Assembly (NCBI GenBank): GCA_017443765.1
Contig: JAFSYB010000088.1
Location: forward strand, 1-57,302
DNA from: Muribaculaceae bacterium
GTDB taxonomy: Bacteria > Bacteroidota > Bacteroidia > Bacteroidales > Muribaculaceae
Direction: 5' to 3'
DNA length: 57,302 nt
The notes under the pieces were generated by a model. It was not told the DNA's origin. It saw nothing but the letters and a program-made list of their open reading frames with translations, and ran no database searches. The position numbers were made by a program, and so were the translations under genes. How positions within the stretch are numbered: position 1 is the stretch's first letter; each line of letters starts with the position of its first letter. Of this stretch, positions 17,706-27,100 are shown piece after piece.

Positions 17706-19016
17706 GTGTTTCTCCGCAATCGATTCTATTATGCCGTGCTGGCCGTAGTGCTTGTGTTGGTGGCGGGTCATTTTTGGGAACCGCTGTTCGTTGTGGGCAA
17801 GGTGCTGCTCGCGCTGCTTGTGCTGGCGGTTGCTGCCGATGTGGTGCTGCTGTGGCGCCGGCGGGACATCACCGCCAGCCGCAGCTGTGCCGGGAGATTC
17901 TCCAATGGCGACGACAACGAGGTTTCCCTCCGCATCGACAGCTCCTATCCTTTTGCTGTGCGGATTCATGTGATTGACGAGGTGCCGCACATCTTCCAAC
18001 GCCGCGATGTGGGCTTCGATGCCACCTTGCCGCCAACTGGCGGAGCCGCCATCCGCTACCGCCTGCGACCCACGCAGCGGGGGGTGTACGGCTTTGGGCA
18101 CATCCGTGTCTTTGCCCGCACGACGCTCGCCTTGGTGGAGCGACGCTACACTTGCGGCGAACCGCTCGACGTGGCCGTCTATCCCAGCTACATGATGCTC
18201 AACCAGTATGAACTGCTGGCCATGAGCAACAACCTTACCGAGATGGGTATCAAGCGCATTCGCCGGGCGGGTAACAACACCGAGTTTGAGCAAATCAAGG
18301 ACTATGTGCAGGGCGACGACTACCGCACCATCAACTGGAAAGCCAGTGCCCGGCGGGCGCAACTCATGGTGAACGTCTATACCGACGAGCGCTCGCAGCA
18401 GGTGTTCAGCCTCATCGACAAGGGGCGTGTGATGCAGCAGGCCTTCGAGGGCATGACGCTGCTCGACTATGCCATCAACGCCGCACTGGTTATCTCCTAC
18501 GTGGCCATTCGCAAGGAAGACCGCGCCGGCCTGCTCACCTTCGATGCCGAGCTGGACGACTTTGTGCCCGCCGAGCGCCAGGGAGGACACATGCAGGACA
18601 TTCTCGAGAGCCTGTATGGACAGGAAACCGATTTCGACGAGAGCGACTACTCGGCCTTGTGCAACAATGTGAACCGGCTGATTGGCAAGCGAAGCCTGCT
18701 CATCTTGTACACCAACTTTTCGGGCCTGAACAGCCTCAACCGTCAGTTGCCCTATTTGCGGCAGCTCAACAAGCGCCACCGCCTGCTGGTGGTGTTCTTC
18801 GACGACGTGGAGCTACGTCGGTTTGTGGCCACACCCGCACATGGCATCGAGGACCACTACCAGCATATTATCGCCGAGAAAGTCGACTACGAGAAACGCC
18901 TCATTGTCACCACCTTGCGTCAGCAAGGCATTCTCAGCCTGCTCACCGCTCCCGACAAGCTCTCTATCAATCTAATCAACAAGTATCTCGAAATCAAAGC
19001 ACGGGGAATGATTTGA
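17706..19016 (+). CDS. DUF58 domain protein
   Basis: A 436-aa protein with two N-terminal membrane segments (YYAVLAVVLVLVAGHFW and VLLALLVLAVAADVVLLW) and a long cytoplasmic part. The DUF58 signature is very clear: EFEQIKDYVQGDDYRTINW followed by KASAR, and a vWA-like C-terminal region (VFSLIDKGR, RSLLILYTNFS). Such proteins are the usual partners of MoxR ATPases. The start is the GTG at 17706, directly after the heptamer array. It ends the rightward block and converges on the export lipoprotein gene. Confidence 0.9.
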   Translation: MFLRNRFYYAVLAVVLVLVAGHFWEPLFVVGKVLLALLVLAVAADVVLLWRRRDITASRSCAGRFSNGDDNEVSLRIDSSYPFAVRIHVIDEVPHIFQRRDVGFDATLPPTGGAAIRYRLRPTQRGVYGFGHIRVFARTTLALVERRYTCGEPLDVAVYPSYMMLNQYELLAMSNNLTEMGIKRIRRAGNNTEFEQIKDYVQGDDYRTINWKASARRAQLMVNVYTDERSQQVFSLIDKGRVMQQAFEGMTLLDYAINAALVISYVAIRKEDRAGLLTFDAELDDFVPAERQGGHMQDILESLYGQETDFDESDYSALCNNVNRLIGKRSLLILYTNFSGLNSLNRQLPYLRQLNKRHRLLVVFFDDVELRRFVATPAHGIEDHYQHIIAEKVDYEKRLIVTTLRQQGILSLLTAPDKLSINLINKYLEIKARGMI

Positions 19017-19038
19017 GGTGATTGGCAGCGCCGCCCAC

Positions 19039-19851
19039 TCACTTGGTGAGCGTGATGATGAACGTGGCAAGGCTGATGGCGGTGCCCACCGAACCCAATG
19101 CCAGCGACACACCCGGCGGAACGCTCCACGACGTGCGTGCGCGGCTTGCGTTGGGCTCCACATAGATGATGTCGTTCTGTTGCAGGTCGAACTCGCGCGA
19201 CACAATCAGGTTGCGGTCGTTCAGGTTCACCGTCAGCACGGCACGGCTGCCGTCAGCCTGTGTGCGAACTATCATGATGTTGTCGCGACGGCCGTTGATG
19301 GTCAGGTCGCCGCTCATCGCCAGCGCCTCCAGAATGTTCAGGCGGCCATTCGGCGATTCCACCATGCCGGGTTTGTTCACCTCGCCCATGGTATAGACGT
19401 GGAAATTTTGGAAACGCACTTCCACGGCGGGCTTCACGGTAAGGTAGCGGGGGTAGATTTGTGAGGCAATGTAATCCTCCACCGCGCTTTTGTTCATGCC
19501 GCCCACGTGCACCTTGCCCAATATCGGGAAGTCGATCATGCCATTGTTGTCCACCAGGTAGTAGAGCATCGAGTTGTCGCCGCGGGTGACCGAGCTTGCC
19601 GAACCGGCTCCCTCCAGGCTCAGATACATGGTCTTGTTGAATGGTTTCACGGCTTCCTCATCGGGGCCGGCCACGTTGATGTACAGCATATCGCCGGCCA
19701 TCACCATGGGGTCGCTGGTGCGCGAGGCTGTGCGCAGCACTTCGGCCGGCAGCGTGTTGGCGTCAATCAGATAGGGAACCTCTTTGGTCGAGCCGCAGCT
19801 GCACAGCAGCAAAGCTGCCACGGCAATCATAGAAAGATGCTTGATTTTCAT
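19039..19851 (-). CDS. Polysaccharide export lipoprotein (Wza/BexD-like), orphan
   Basis: A 270-aa lipoprotein whose signal ends in LLLCSC, with the lipidated Cys at 19. The Poly_export domain starts at about residue 48 (MVMAGDMLYINVAGPD), followed by a SLBB-like ligand-binding region (GEVNKPGMVESPNGRLNILE, MSGDLTINGRRD). A hydrophobic C-terminus (SLALGSVGTAISLATFIITL) could be the outer-membrane helix of the Wza type. It normally forms the outer-membrane channel for capsule or exopolysaccharide. No Wzc kinase or glycosyltransferase lies nearby, so it is an orphan here. Confidence 0.85.
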   Translation of the reverse strand: MKIKHLSMIAVAALLLCSCGSTKEVPYLIDANTLPAEVLRTASRTSDPMVMAGDMLYINVAGPDEEAVKPFNKTMYLSLEGAGSASSVTRGDNSMLYYLVDNNGMIDFPILGKVHVGGMNKSAVEDYIASQIYPRYLTVKPAVEVRFQNFHVYTMGEVNKPGMVESPNGRLNILEALAMSGDLTINGRRDNIMIVRTQADGSRAVLTVNLNDRNLIVSREFDLQQNDIIYVEPNASRARTSWSVPPGVSLALGSVGTAISLATFIITLTK

Positions 19852-19894
19852 GTTCGATGCTATTTGGGGATATTGTTATTGTTTAAATGCGCTG

Positions 19895-19902
19895 CAAAAT
19901 TA
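19895..19902 (-). promoter_or_regulatory. Probable -7 box of the export lipoprotein gene
   Basis: Read leftward TAATTTTG, 43 bp upstream of the ATG at 19851. Confidence 0.5.
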
Positions 19903-19955
19903 CAATAAAATTACTAAAAATCGTTTCCTCGAAGCAAGATATTTCGCCGCCAACG

Positions 19956-19985
19956 TTTGCTTGTGCGGCTTTTTTCGTAATTTTG
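19956..19985 (+). promoter_or_regulatory. Bacteroidota-type promoter, near-leaderless
   Basis: TTTG at 19956-19959, 18 bp, then TAATTTTG at 19978-19985. The predicted transcript start falls within a few bases of the ATG at 19993, so the mRNA would have almost no leader. Confidence 0.65.
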
Positions 19986-19992
19986 CACATTC

Positions 19993-20598
19993 ATGGACTT
20001 TCAGTGCAAAATCGAACGTCACCCCTGGCCGCCCTACGTGCCGCCGCAGCCGCGTGTGCTCATGCTTGGCACCTTCCCGCCAAAGCGCGAGCGCTGGGCG
20101 ATGGATTTTTTCTATCCCAACCGCACCAACGATATGTGGCGCGTTATGGGGCTGCTGCTTTGTGGCGACCGCGACGCACTCTGGGATGCCGACAGGCGCT
20201 CGTTCTGCCTGACGCGCATCTGCAAGCTGCTCGACCGCGAGGGCATCGCCTTGTGGGACACGGCCATGGCTGTGCGACGACTGCGCGACAATGCCAGCGA
20301 CAAGCACCTGGACATTGTAGAGCCTATTGATTTAGAGGCCCTGCTGGCCGCGCACCCGGGCATCCGTGTGGTGGCTGCCACGGGCGAGAAAGCCGCCACT
20401 GTGGTGGCCGCGCAGGCGGGCTGCACTGTGCCGCCCATCGGTCAGCCCGTGGCTGGCAGGGTGGGGGAGTGCGACTTCCAGCTGTGGCGGATGCCCTCCA
20501 CCTCGCGGGCCTATCCGCTCAGCCTCGAGCGAAAGGCCCAGGCTTATGCTGTCATGCTCCGCGCTGCGGGCGTGAGTATTGTGACGAATGAACAATGA
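19993..20598 (+). CDS. Uracil-DNA glycosylase superfamily protein
   Basis: A 201-aa protein of the UDG/MUG fold. VLMLGTFPPKRERW near residue 22 is the strand-loop that carries the first active-site motif (GSFPP in relatives). WDTAMAVRRL is the second, and MPSTSRAYPLSL at about 168-179 is the DNA-intercalation/His-loop region, in the form (PSTS) seen in mismatch-specific and uncharacterised UDG families. It is expected to remove damaged or mismatched bases, but the substrate is not certain. Its stop overlaps the DedA start (ATGA). Confidence 0.8.
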   Translation: MDFQCKIERHPWPPYVPPQPRVLMLGTFPPKRERWAMDFFYPNRTNDMWRVMGLLLCGDRDALWDADRRSFCLTRICKLLDREGIALWDTAMAVRRLRDNASDKHLDIVEPIDLEALLAAHPGIRVVAATGEKAATVVAAQAGCTVPPIGQPVAGRVGECDFQLWRMPSTSRAYPLSLERKAQAYAVMLRAAGVSIVTNEQ

Positions 20599-21374
20599 TG
20601 AAGAATAAAAAGTTAACATTGCTTGTCGTGGTTGTGGCCACGTTGCTTGTGGTGGCCGCCGCTGTGGTGGCTGTCACCCACGGCAACCCCAATCCCACCC
20701 CGTCGTCCGGCGAGCTGAGCCGCGACATCTATTTCTGGCTCAAGGACCACATCGGCTATGCCGCGCTGGTGCTGCTCATGGCCATCGAGAGTTCCATCGT
20801 GCCGCTGCCCAGCGAGGTGGTGGTGCCCCCGGCGGCCTATTTCGCCTTGCAGCACGACAGCGACCTGAACGTGTGGCTCGTGATTGCCGCCGCTACGGTG
20901 GGCGCCTATCTGGGCTCGGTAATCAACTATGGCCTGTCGGTGTTGCTGGGACGTCCCATTATCTACGCCTTTGCCGACAGCCGGCTGGGGCATCTGCTGC
21001 GCTTGAGCGGCGACAAGCTCAGGCACGCCGAGGACTTCTTCCAGCGCAAGGGCTCGCTTTCGGTATTTGTGGGGCGACTGCTGCCCGTGGTGCGTCACCT
21101 CATCTCTATTCCGGCCGGACTCTCGCAGATGAATTTTGCCCGCTTCTCGCTCTACACCTTCCTGGGCGCCGGCTTGTGGAACGTGGTGCTCGCCGCTTTG
21201 GGCTGGATGCTCTACCTGGCCGTTCCCGACGACGCGCTCTTCTTCGACCAGCTCGAACACTACAGCCACTACCTCAAGATAGCGGGTTTCGCACTCCTCG
21301 CCGCCGTCGCTGCCTATATCGTGTGGAAAATCAAGAAACGAGAGCCAAAAAACAACCCCACAAGCTCTCATTAA
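20595..21374 (+). CDS. DedA family membrane protein
   Basis: A 259-aa inner-membrane protein of the DedA/VTT family, implicated in lipid-carrier recycling and membrane homeostasis. After an N-terminal membrane anchor come the family motif LLMAIESSIVPLPSEVVVPP, the helix VGAYLGSVINYGLSVLLGRP and the conserved FVGRLLPVVRHLISIPAGLSQM region with its key Arg residues. The C-terminal tail is strongly basic. The start may be the first or second of two consecutive ATGs (20595 or 20598). Confidence 0.92.
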   Translation: MMKNKKLTLLVVVVATLLVVAAAVVAVTHGNPNPTPSSGELSRDIYFWLKDHIGYAALVLLMAIESSIVPLPSEVVVPPAAYFALQHDSDLNVWLVIAAATVGAYLGSVINYGLSVLLGRPIIYAFADSRLGHLLRLSGDKLRHAEDFFQRKGSLSVFVGRLLPVVRHLISIPAGLSQMNFARFSLYTFLGAGLWNVVLAALGWMLYLAVPDDALFFDQLEHYSHYLKIAGFALLAAVAAYIVWKIKKREPKNNPTSSH

Positions 21375-21395
21375 AAAGCCTTCCTTAATCCGTAA

Positions 21396-21414
21396 GCCGC
21401 GATTCCATCGCGGC
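21396..21414 (+). terminator. Hairpin after the DedA gene (weak terminator)
   Basis: An 8-bp perfect stem GCCGCGAT/ATCGCGGC with a 3-nt loop lies 22 bp after the DedA stop. There is no T-run after it, so it may only protect the 3' end of the mRNA. Confidence 0.4.
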
Positions 21415-21471
21415 CATCAAGCCCCACAGGTTCAAACCCAAGCCCGACAAGAAATCGAAAAAATATCGCCT

Positions 21472-21499
21472 CAATTATCCATCATCAATTATCCATTCC
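21472..21499 (+). repeat. Heptamer array (CAATTAT/CCATCAT) before hisS
   Basis: Four in-phase 7-mers: CAATTAT, CCATCAT, CAATTAT, CCATTCC, ending one base before the hisS ATG. Confidence 0.75.
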
Positions 21500-21500
21500 A

Positions 21501-22853
21501 ATGAAGCCTTCCATTCCCAAAGGAACGCGCGATTTCTCGCCCATCGAGATGGCCAAGCGCAACTATATCTTCAACACCATTCGTGAGGTGTTCACCCTCT
21601 ACGGGTTCCAGCAAATCGAGACACCCGCTATGGAGAACCTCTCCACGCTGCTCGGCAAGTACGGCGACGAGGGCGACAAGCTCCTGTTCAAAATCCTCAA
21701 CAGCGGCGACTATCTCAAGGACGCGCCCGCCGAGATGCTCGACAGCCGCGACTCGCTCCATCTGGCCACGCGCATCAGCGAAAAAGGCCTGCGCTACGAC
21801 CTCACCGTGCCTTTTGCTCGCTATGTGGTTCAGCACCGCAACGAGTTGCAGATGCCTTTCAAGCGTTACCAAATACAACCCGTGTGGCGTGCCGACCGAC
21901 CCCAGAAAGGACGCTACCGGGAGTTCTACCAGTGCGACGCCGACGTTGTGGGCAGCGACTCGCTGCTCAACGAGGTCGAGCTGCTCGCACTCATCGACGA
22001 GGTGTACCGCCGCTTTGGCGTGCGCGTGGTCATCAAGCTCAACAACCGCAAAATCCTCACCGGCATCGCACAGGTGATTGGCGCACCCGACAAACTCACC
22101 GACATCACCGTGGCCATCGACAAGATGGACAAAATCGGCCTTGACAACGTGAATGTCGAGCTGCGCGAGAAAGGCATCACCGACCAGGCCATTGCCACGC
22201 TGCAACCCTTGCTCACCATGAGCGGCACCAACGATGAGAAAATGGCCACCTTGCGTTCCTTGCTGGCCGAGAGCCCCGACGGCCAAAAGGGCCTCGACGA
22301 GATGACCTTCGTCCTCGACCATGTGGCCGCTCTCACCCTGGCCGCGCAGGTGGAGCTTGACGTGTCGCTGGCGCGCGGGCTAAACTATTACACAGGGACT
22401 ATCCTTGAGGTCAAGGCACTGGACGTGGAAATCGGCAGCATCACCGGCGGTGGGCGCTATGACAACCTCACTGGCGTGTTCGGCATGCCCGGCCTGTCGG
22501 GCGTGGGCTTCAGCTTCGGTGCCGACCGCATCTTCGACGTGCTCAACGCCCTCGACCTCTATCCTGCCGACACCCTCGCCGGGGCACGCGTACTGTTCAT
22601 CAACTTTGGCGAGCGCGAGGCTGCCGCGGCACTTGGCTATGTGATGCGCCTGCGCGCAGCCGGAATCAGCGCCGAGCTATATCCCGATGCCGCCAAGATG
22701 AAGAAGCAGATGGCCTACGCCAACGACCGTAACACACCCTGGGTGGCCATCGTTGGCGAGCAGGAGCTTGCCGACGGCACCATCGCACTCAAGAACATGG
22801 CCACTGGAGAGCAGCAAACCGTCACCATCGACAAAATGACGGAATTAATCTAA
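21501..22853 (+). CDS. hisS: Histidyl-tRNA synthetase
   Basis: A 450-aa class II aminoacyl-tRNA synthetase that charges tRNA-His. Motif 1 lies near the N-terminus ([11 protein letters not shown]). Motif 2 is at [20 protein letters not shown], histidine-specific loops are seen at [10 protein letters not shown], and motif 3 is [15 protein letters not shown]. The C-terminal anticodon-binding domain begins near [10 protein letters not shown]. All catalytic motifs are intact and the length is normal. It starts an apparent unit with the Crp-type regulator 19 bp downstream. Confidence 0.97.
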   Translation: MKPSIPKGTRDFSPIEMAKRNYIFNTIREVFTLYGFQQIETPAMENLSTLLGKYGDEGDKLLFKILNSGDYLKDAPAEMLDSRDSLHLATRISEKGLRYDLTVPFARYVVQHRNELQMPFKRYQIQPVWRADRPQKGRYREFYQCDADVVGSDSLLNEVELLALIDEVYRRFGVRVVIKLNNRKILTGIAQVIGAPDKLTDITVAIDKMDKIGLDNVNVELREKGITDQAIATLQPLLTMSGTNDEKMATLRSLLAESPDGQKGLDEMTFVLDHVAALTLAAQVELDVSLARGLNYYTGTILEVKALDVEIGSITGGGRYDNLTGVFGMPGLSGVGFSFGADRIFDVLNALDLYPADTLAGARVLFINFGEREAAAALGYVMRLRAAGISAELYPDAAKMKKQMAYANDRNTPWVAIVGEQELADGTIALKNMATGEQQTVTIDKMTELI

Positions 22854-22872
22854 GATTTCCATATTCTCTCCA

Positions 22873-23562
22873 GTGTACGAGCTCTTATTGCAGTTGCCCT
22901 TGTTTCAGGGCGTGAGTGCCGAGACACTCTCGACTCTTGTCGAGAAGTATCGCTTTCATTTTCTCAAGTGCCGCGAGGGTGACACCGTGGTTGAGGCGGG
23001 TGACGTGTGTACGCACGTCCGCTTTGTGGTGTCGGGCGCTGTGAGGCTCACCACGCGCTGCCGCCACCTCGATGTCTCGCTCTCGCAGACGCTGGCCGCT
23101 CCCAATGTGCTCGGTCCCGATTCGCTCTTTGGGGTCGATACCACCTACTCATTCACGGCGGTGGCCGTGGACAACTGCGGTGTGCTGCAAATTGCCAAGG
23201 CCGACTATGTGGCAATGCTTCAGGCCGACAAGGTGCTCTTGTTCAATATCCTGAATTACCTGTCGCGCGGCATGCAGGTGTTTGCATCGTTCACACTCGG
23301 TGTGAGGGACGGCGGCGCTGCCGAGGCTTTGCTCCGTTGGGTGAAGCCGCTCACCTCGCGCACCAGCCAAGAGGTGGTCATTCGTTACACGCAAAAAGAC
23401 CTTTGCACATTGCTTGGCGTGCGGCGCAAGGCTCTGCTCGAATCACTCGCCGACCTGCAAAACGCTGGTTGGGTTTCACTCGATCATCGCCAAATATCAA
23501 TACACGACCTGCGCCACTTTGCATCGCAGATCGAAATACTCAATGCAAATGAAACAGATTAG
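22873..23562 (+). CDS. Crp/Fnr family transcriptional regulator
   Basis: A 229-aa regulator with an N-terminal cyclic-nucleotide-binding fold (LFQGVSAETL, then FVVSGAVRLTTRCRHLD) and a C-terminal winged helix (YTQKDLCTLLGVRRKALLES as helix-turn-helix). There are no Fnr-type cysteine clusters. The start is a GTG at 22873, since no ATG fits the family N-terminus. Bacteroidota have many such regulators for redox and nutrient sensing, and its targets cannot be inferred. Its last codons overlap the start of the TSCPD gene. Confidence 0.88.
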   Translation: MYELLLQLPLFQGVSAETLSTLVEKYRFHFLKCREGDTVVEAGDVCTHVRFVVSGAVRLTTRCRHLDVSLSQTLAAPNVLGPDSLFGVDTTYSFTAVAVDNCGVLQIAKADYVAMLQADKVLLFNILNYLSRGMQVFASFTLGVRDGGAAEALLRWVKPLTSRTSQEVVIRYTQKDLCTLLGVRRKALLESLADLQNAGWVSLDHRQISIHDLRHFASQIEILNANETD

Positions 23563-23809
23563 TTACTCCACCACGGGCACTTGCTCCAAAATCATTAACA
23601 TCACCCTCGACGGCGATGTGATTCGCGACGTGCAGTTCGTGGGTGGCTGCCCAGGTAACACCTACGGCATTGCCACCCTCGTGCGCGGCATGAAGGTTGA
23701 TGATGTCATCAGCCGGTTCAGCGGCATCAGCTGCGGCATCAAGTCCACCAGTTGCCCCGACCAGCTCGCCCACGCGCTGCGGGCTGCCAAGCAACAGCCC
23801 GAATTATAG
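23549..23809 (+). CDS. TSCPD domain protein (TIGR03905-like)
   Basis: An 86-aa protein with the TSCPD signature: conserved Cys in STTGTCSKI, GGCPGNTYGI and SGISCGIKSTSCPDQLA. The same module occurs at the end of vitamin-B12-type ribonucleotide reductases, where it may bind metal; as a stand-alone protein its role is unknown. Two ATGs are possible, 23543 and 23549. The frame overlaps the end of the Crp gene by 14 bp or more, which suggests translational coupling. Confidence 0.85.
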   Translation: MKQISYSTTGTCSKIINITLDGDVIRDVQFVGGCPGNTYGIATLVRGMKVDDVISRFSGISCGIKSTSCPDQLAHALRAAKQQPEL

Positions 23810-23926
23810 GATTGGCGAAAGCCGCCCTTCACCGTCGGCTCCTGCACCGTGAACGGCGTGAGCTTTCGTATGCCCGTCATCGGGGGGGGCGGCACGCACA
23901 CCACCATGTGGGCACGCCTCGCGTGA
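23810..23926 (+). pseudogene. Possible remnant of a formylglycine-generating-enzyme-like protein
   Basis: Directly after the TSCPD stop, the same frame stays open for 38 codons with a protein-like stretch FTVGSCTVNGVSFRMPVIGG and then GGTHTTMW. TVNGVSFxM followed by V, GG and TxTM is the usual entry to the Bacteroidota FGE/SUMF1-type domain (VNGVSF.MV.VEGGTFTMG). An 8-base G run at 23882-23889 lies where the two would diverge. There is no start codon and it stops at 23926, so it would be a decayed piece. Family assignment is tentative. Confidence 0.3.
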
Positions 23927-24037
23927 CCAACTGCTCGCACGATGGGTTATTGGGCAGCGTCTTTAACTGCCAATCCTTGTAAAGGCCGATAAGTGTATTT
24001 CCCCGTCTGGAATATTGCCTGTCTCGGAAATAATTAC

Positions 24038-24130
24038 TAATTTTGCACCCATAACAGAACTCTGGACTATTGTGTGATTCGCTGTTGTTTTGCAACACAA
24101 ATTCATAGTGGTTTTTTATAATTCTGTTAT
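24038..24130 (+). promoter_or_regulatory. purL promoter -7 box and structured leader
   Basis: TAATTTTG at 24038-24045 matches the -7 consensus; an imperfect -33 (ATTG at 24013) lies 21 bp upstream. The leader of about 110 nt carries a 9-bp inverted repeat (ATAACAGAA at 24051-24059 with TTCTGTTAT at 24122-24130) enclosing a smaller TGTTG/CAACA hairpin. It could fold as a closed structure ahead of purL. Confidence 0.45.
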
Positions 24131-24161
24131 AAATACTCAACTTTTACCTGCGAAACCTTAC

Positions 24162-27100
24162 ATGATTATCTTTTTCAAAAAAGAGCCTCACACCGTCTAT
24201 GCCGTGAGCTGCGACCATGCGCTGGGCACCGACGAGATAACTAAACTGGAGTGGCTGCTCATGGGGCAGCGCGTGGACGACATCAGCGTGGACGGCACCT
24301 ACGTGGGGCCGCGGCGCGAGATGGTCACACCCTGGAGTACCAACGCGGTGGAAATCACGCAGAACATGGCCCTGACGGGCATCAACCGCATCGAGGAGTT
24401 CACCCGCCAGCAGAGCAGAAAGCCCACATTCGACCCAATGCTGCAAAACGTCTATCGCACGCTCGACCAGGCGGTGTTCGACGTCGAGGCCGCACCGGCT
24501 CCCATTCTCAGTGTCACCGACATCGCCGCCTACAACGAGCAGGAGGGTCTGGCCCTGAGCGGAGCCGAGATTGCCTATCTGCAGGCACTCAGCCAGCGAC
24601 TGGGACGACCACTCACCGACAGCGAGGTGTTCGGTTTCTCGCAGGTCAACAGCGAACACTGCCGCCACAAGATTTTCAACGGCACCTTTATCATCGACGG
24701 CCAGCAAATGCCGCAATCGCTCTTCCAGCTCATCAAGCGCACTTCGGCCACCAACCCCAATGGGCTGGTGTCGGCCTACAGCGACAATGTGGCCTTTGTC
24801 GAGGGGCCGGTAATTGAGCAGTTCGCCCCCGTGCGTGGCGACACACCCAGCGAGTTTGCCGTGCGCGAGGTGCCCTCGGTGCTCTCGCTCAAAGCCGAGA
24901 CACACAACTTCCCCACCACTGTCGAGCCGTTCAATGGGGCCGCCACGGGTACCGGCGGTGAGATTCGCGACCGCCTGGGTGGCGGACGCGCCAGCCTGCC
25001 GCTGGCCGGCACGGCGGTCTATATGACCGCCTATCCACGCACCGAGGCCTCCCGACCCTGGGAGCTGTGCGTCATGGCACCGCGACGCTGGCGCTACCAG
25101 TCGCCCGAGGACATCCTAATCAAGGCCTCGAATGGTGCCAGCGACTTCGGCAACAAGTTCGGCCAGCCACTCATCTGCGGCTCTGTCCTGACCTTTGAGA
25201 ACAAGGATGGACTCGCCTACACGGCCTACGACAAGGTAATCATGCTTGCCGGCGGCGTGGGATTTGCCGCACGCCGCGACGCCATCAAGGGCGAGCCGCA
25301 GCCTGGCGAGAAAGTGGTGGTGATGGGTGGCGACAACTACCGCATCGGTATGGGCGGCGGGGCGGTGTCGAGCGTGAACACCGGCCAATATGCCGGAGCT
25401 ATCGAGCTGAATGCCGTCCAGCGTGCCAACCCCGAGATGCAAAAGCGCGTGGCAAACGTGATTCGCGCACTGGCCGAGCAACCTGAAAACCCCATTGTGT
25501 CGATTCACGACCACGGTGCTGGCGGACACCTGAACGCCCTCAGCGAGCTGGTTGAGCACACCGGCGGACACATCGACATGGGCGCACTGCCCGTGGGCGA
25601 CCCAACGCTCTCGGCAAAGGAAATCATCGGCAACGAGTCGCAGGAGCGTATGGGCTTGGTGGTCAACCCTGCCGACGCACCGCTCATCGAGCGCATTGCG
25701 CAGCGCGAGCGAGCACCTTTCTACGTCGTGGGCGAAACCACTGGCAATGGACGCTTCACCTTTGAACAGCCCGACGGGCAACGACCCATCGACCTGAAAA
25801 TGAGCGATATGTTTGGCAGCTCGCCCAAGACGGTAATCACCGACACTACCATCGAGCGGCATCACGCAAAATTGCGTTACGAGGTCTCGCGTCTGGGTGA
25901 GTACATCGAAACTGTGCTGCAAATGGAGGCGGTGGCGTGCAAGGACTGGCTCACCAACAAGGTTGACCGCTCGGTGACGGGCCGCATTGCCCGCCAGCAG
26001 TGCCAGGGCGAGATTCAGCTGCCGCTGAGCGACTGCGGGGTGGTGACCCTCGACTACACCGGCACCGCCGGCATTGCCACAAGCATTGGCCACGCTCCAC
26101 AGGCCGGACTGATTGACCCCGCTGCCGGTGCGCAGCTCGCCATTGCCGAGGCGTTGACCAACATTGTCGGGGCCGACCTGGCCCATGGCCTTCGCTCGGT
26201 GTCGCTGAGTGCCAACTGGATGTGGCCCTGCCACAACGACGGCCAGGACGCACGCCTTTATCGCGCCGTGAAGGCCTGCAGCGAGTTGGCTTGTGCCCTG
26301 GGCATCAACATTCCCACGGGAAAGGACAGCCTGTCGATGACCCAAAAATATGGCTCACGAAAGGTGATGGCTCCCGGCACGGTCATCATCTCGGCTGCCG
26401 CCCCGGTGACCGATGTCAAGAAAACGGTCTCGCCCGTGGTGCAGAACCAGGCAAGCAACCTTTTTTATATAGATTTCAGCAACGGCGACCTGCAACTGGG
26501 CGGCTCGGCCTTTGCGCAGTCGATGGGCCGCGTTGCCGATGTCCCACCCAGGCTGTGCGAACCCGACAACCTGGTGCGCACCTTCAACGCCATCCAGCAG
26601 CTGGTGCAACAGCAGCGCCTGCTGGCCATCCACGATGTCTCGGCCGGCGGATTGGTGACCACCCTGCTCGAAATGACCTTCGCCAACTCCTGTGGCGGCC
26701 TCGACATCGACCTGCAGGCGTTTGGCAGAAGCGACATCGTGCGCGTGCTGATGGCCGAGAACCCCGCTGTGGTCATTCAGGTGGCGCAAGACGATTGCCA
26801 CCAGGTGGAGCTTCGCCTCTCACAGGATAATGTGCGCTGCCTGTACCTGGGCACCGTGACCCGCGAGCGTTCCATCACAATCCACCATCACGGGGGCGAC
26901 TGCCAGCTTTCCATTGACCACCTGCGCGATGTGTGGTTCCGGTCGTCCTATCTGCTCGACCGCAGGCAGTCGGGACTCGAACACGCGCAAGCACGCTTCG
27001 AGAACTATAAGCACCAGCCGCTGCGGCAACGTCTGCCCGTGTCATTCACCGGAAGCCTGAGCCACTTGGGACTTCTGCGCCGGCACGCCGACACTGGCGT

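Noticed and set aside
21425..21440. GGTTCAAACCC as a tRNA T-arm
   Set aside because: No matching acceptor, D or anticodon arms can be built around it.
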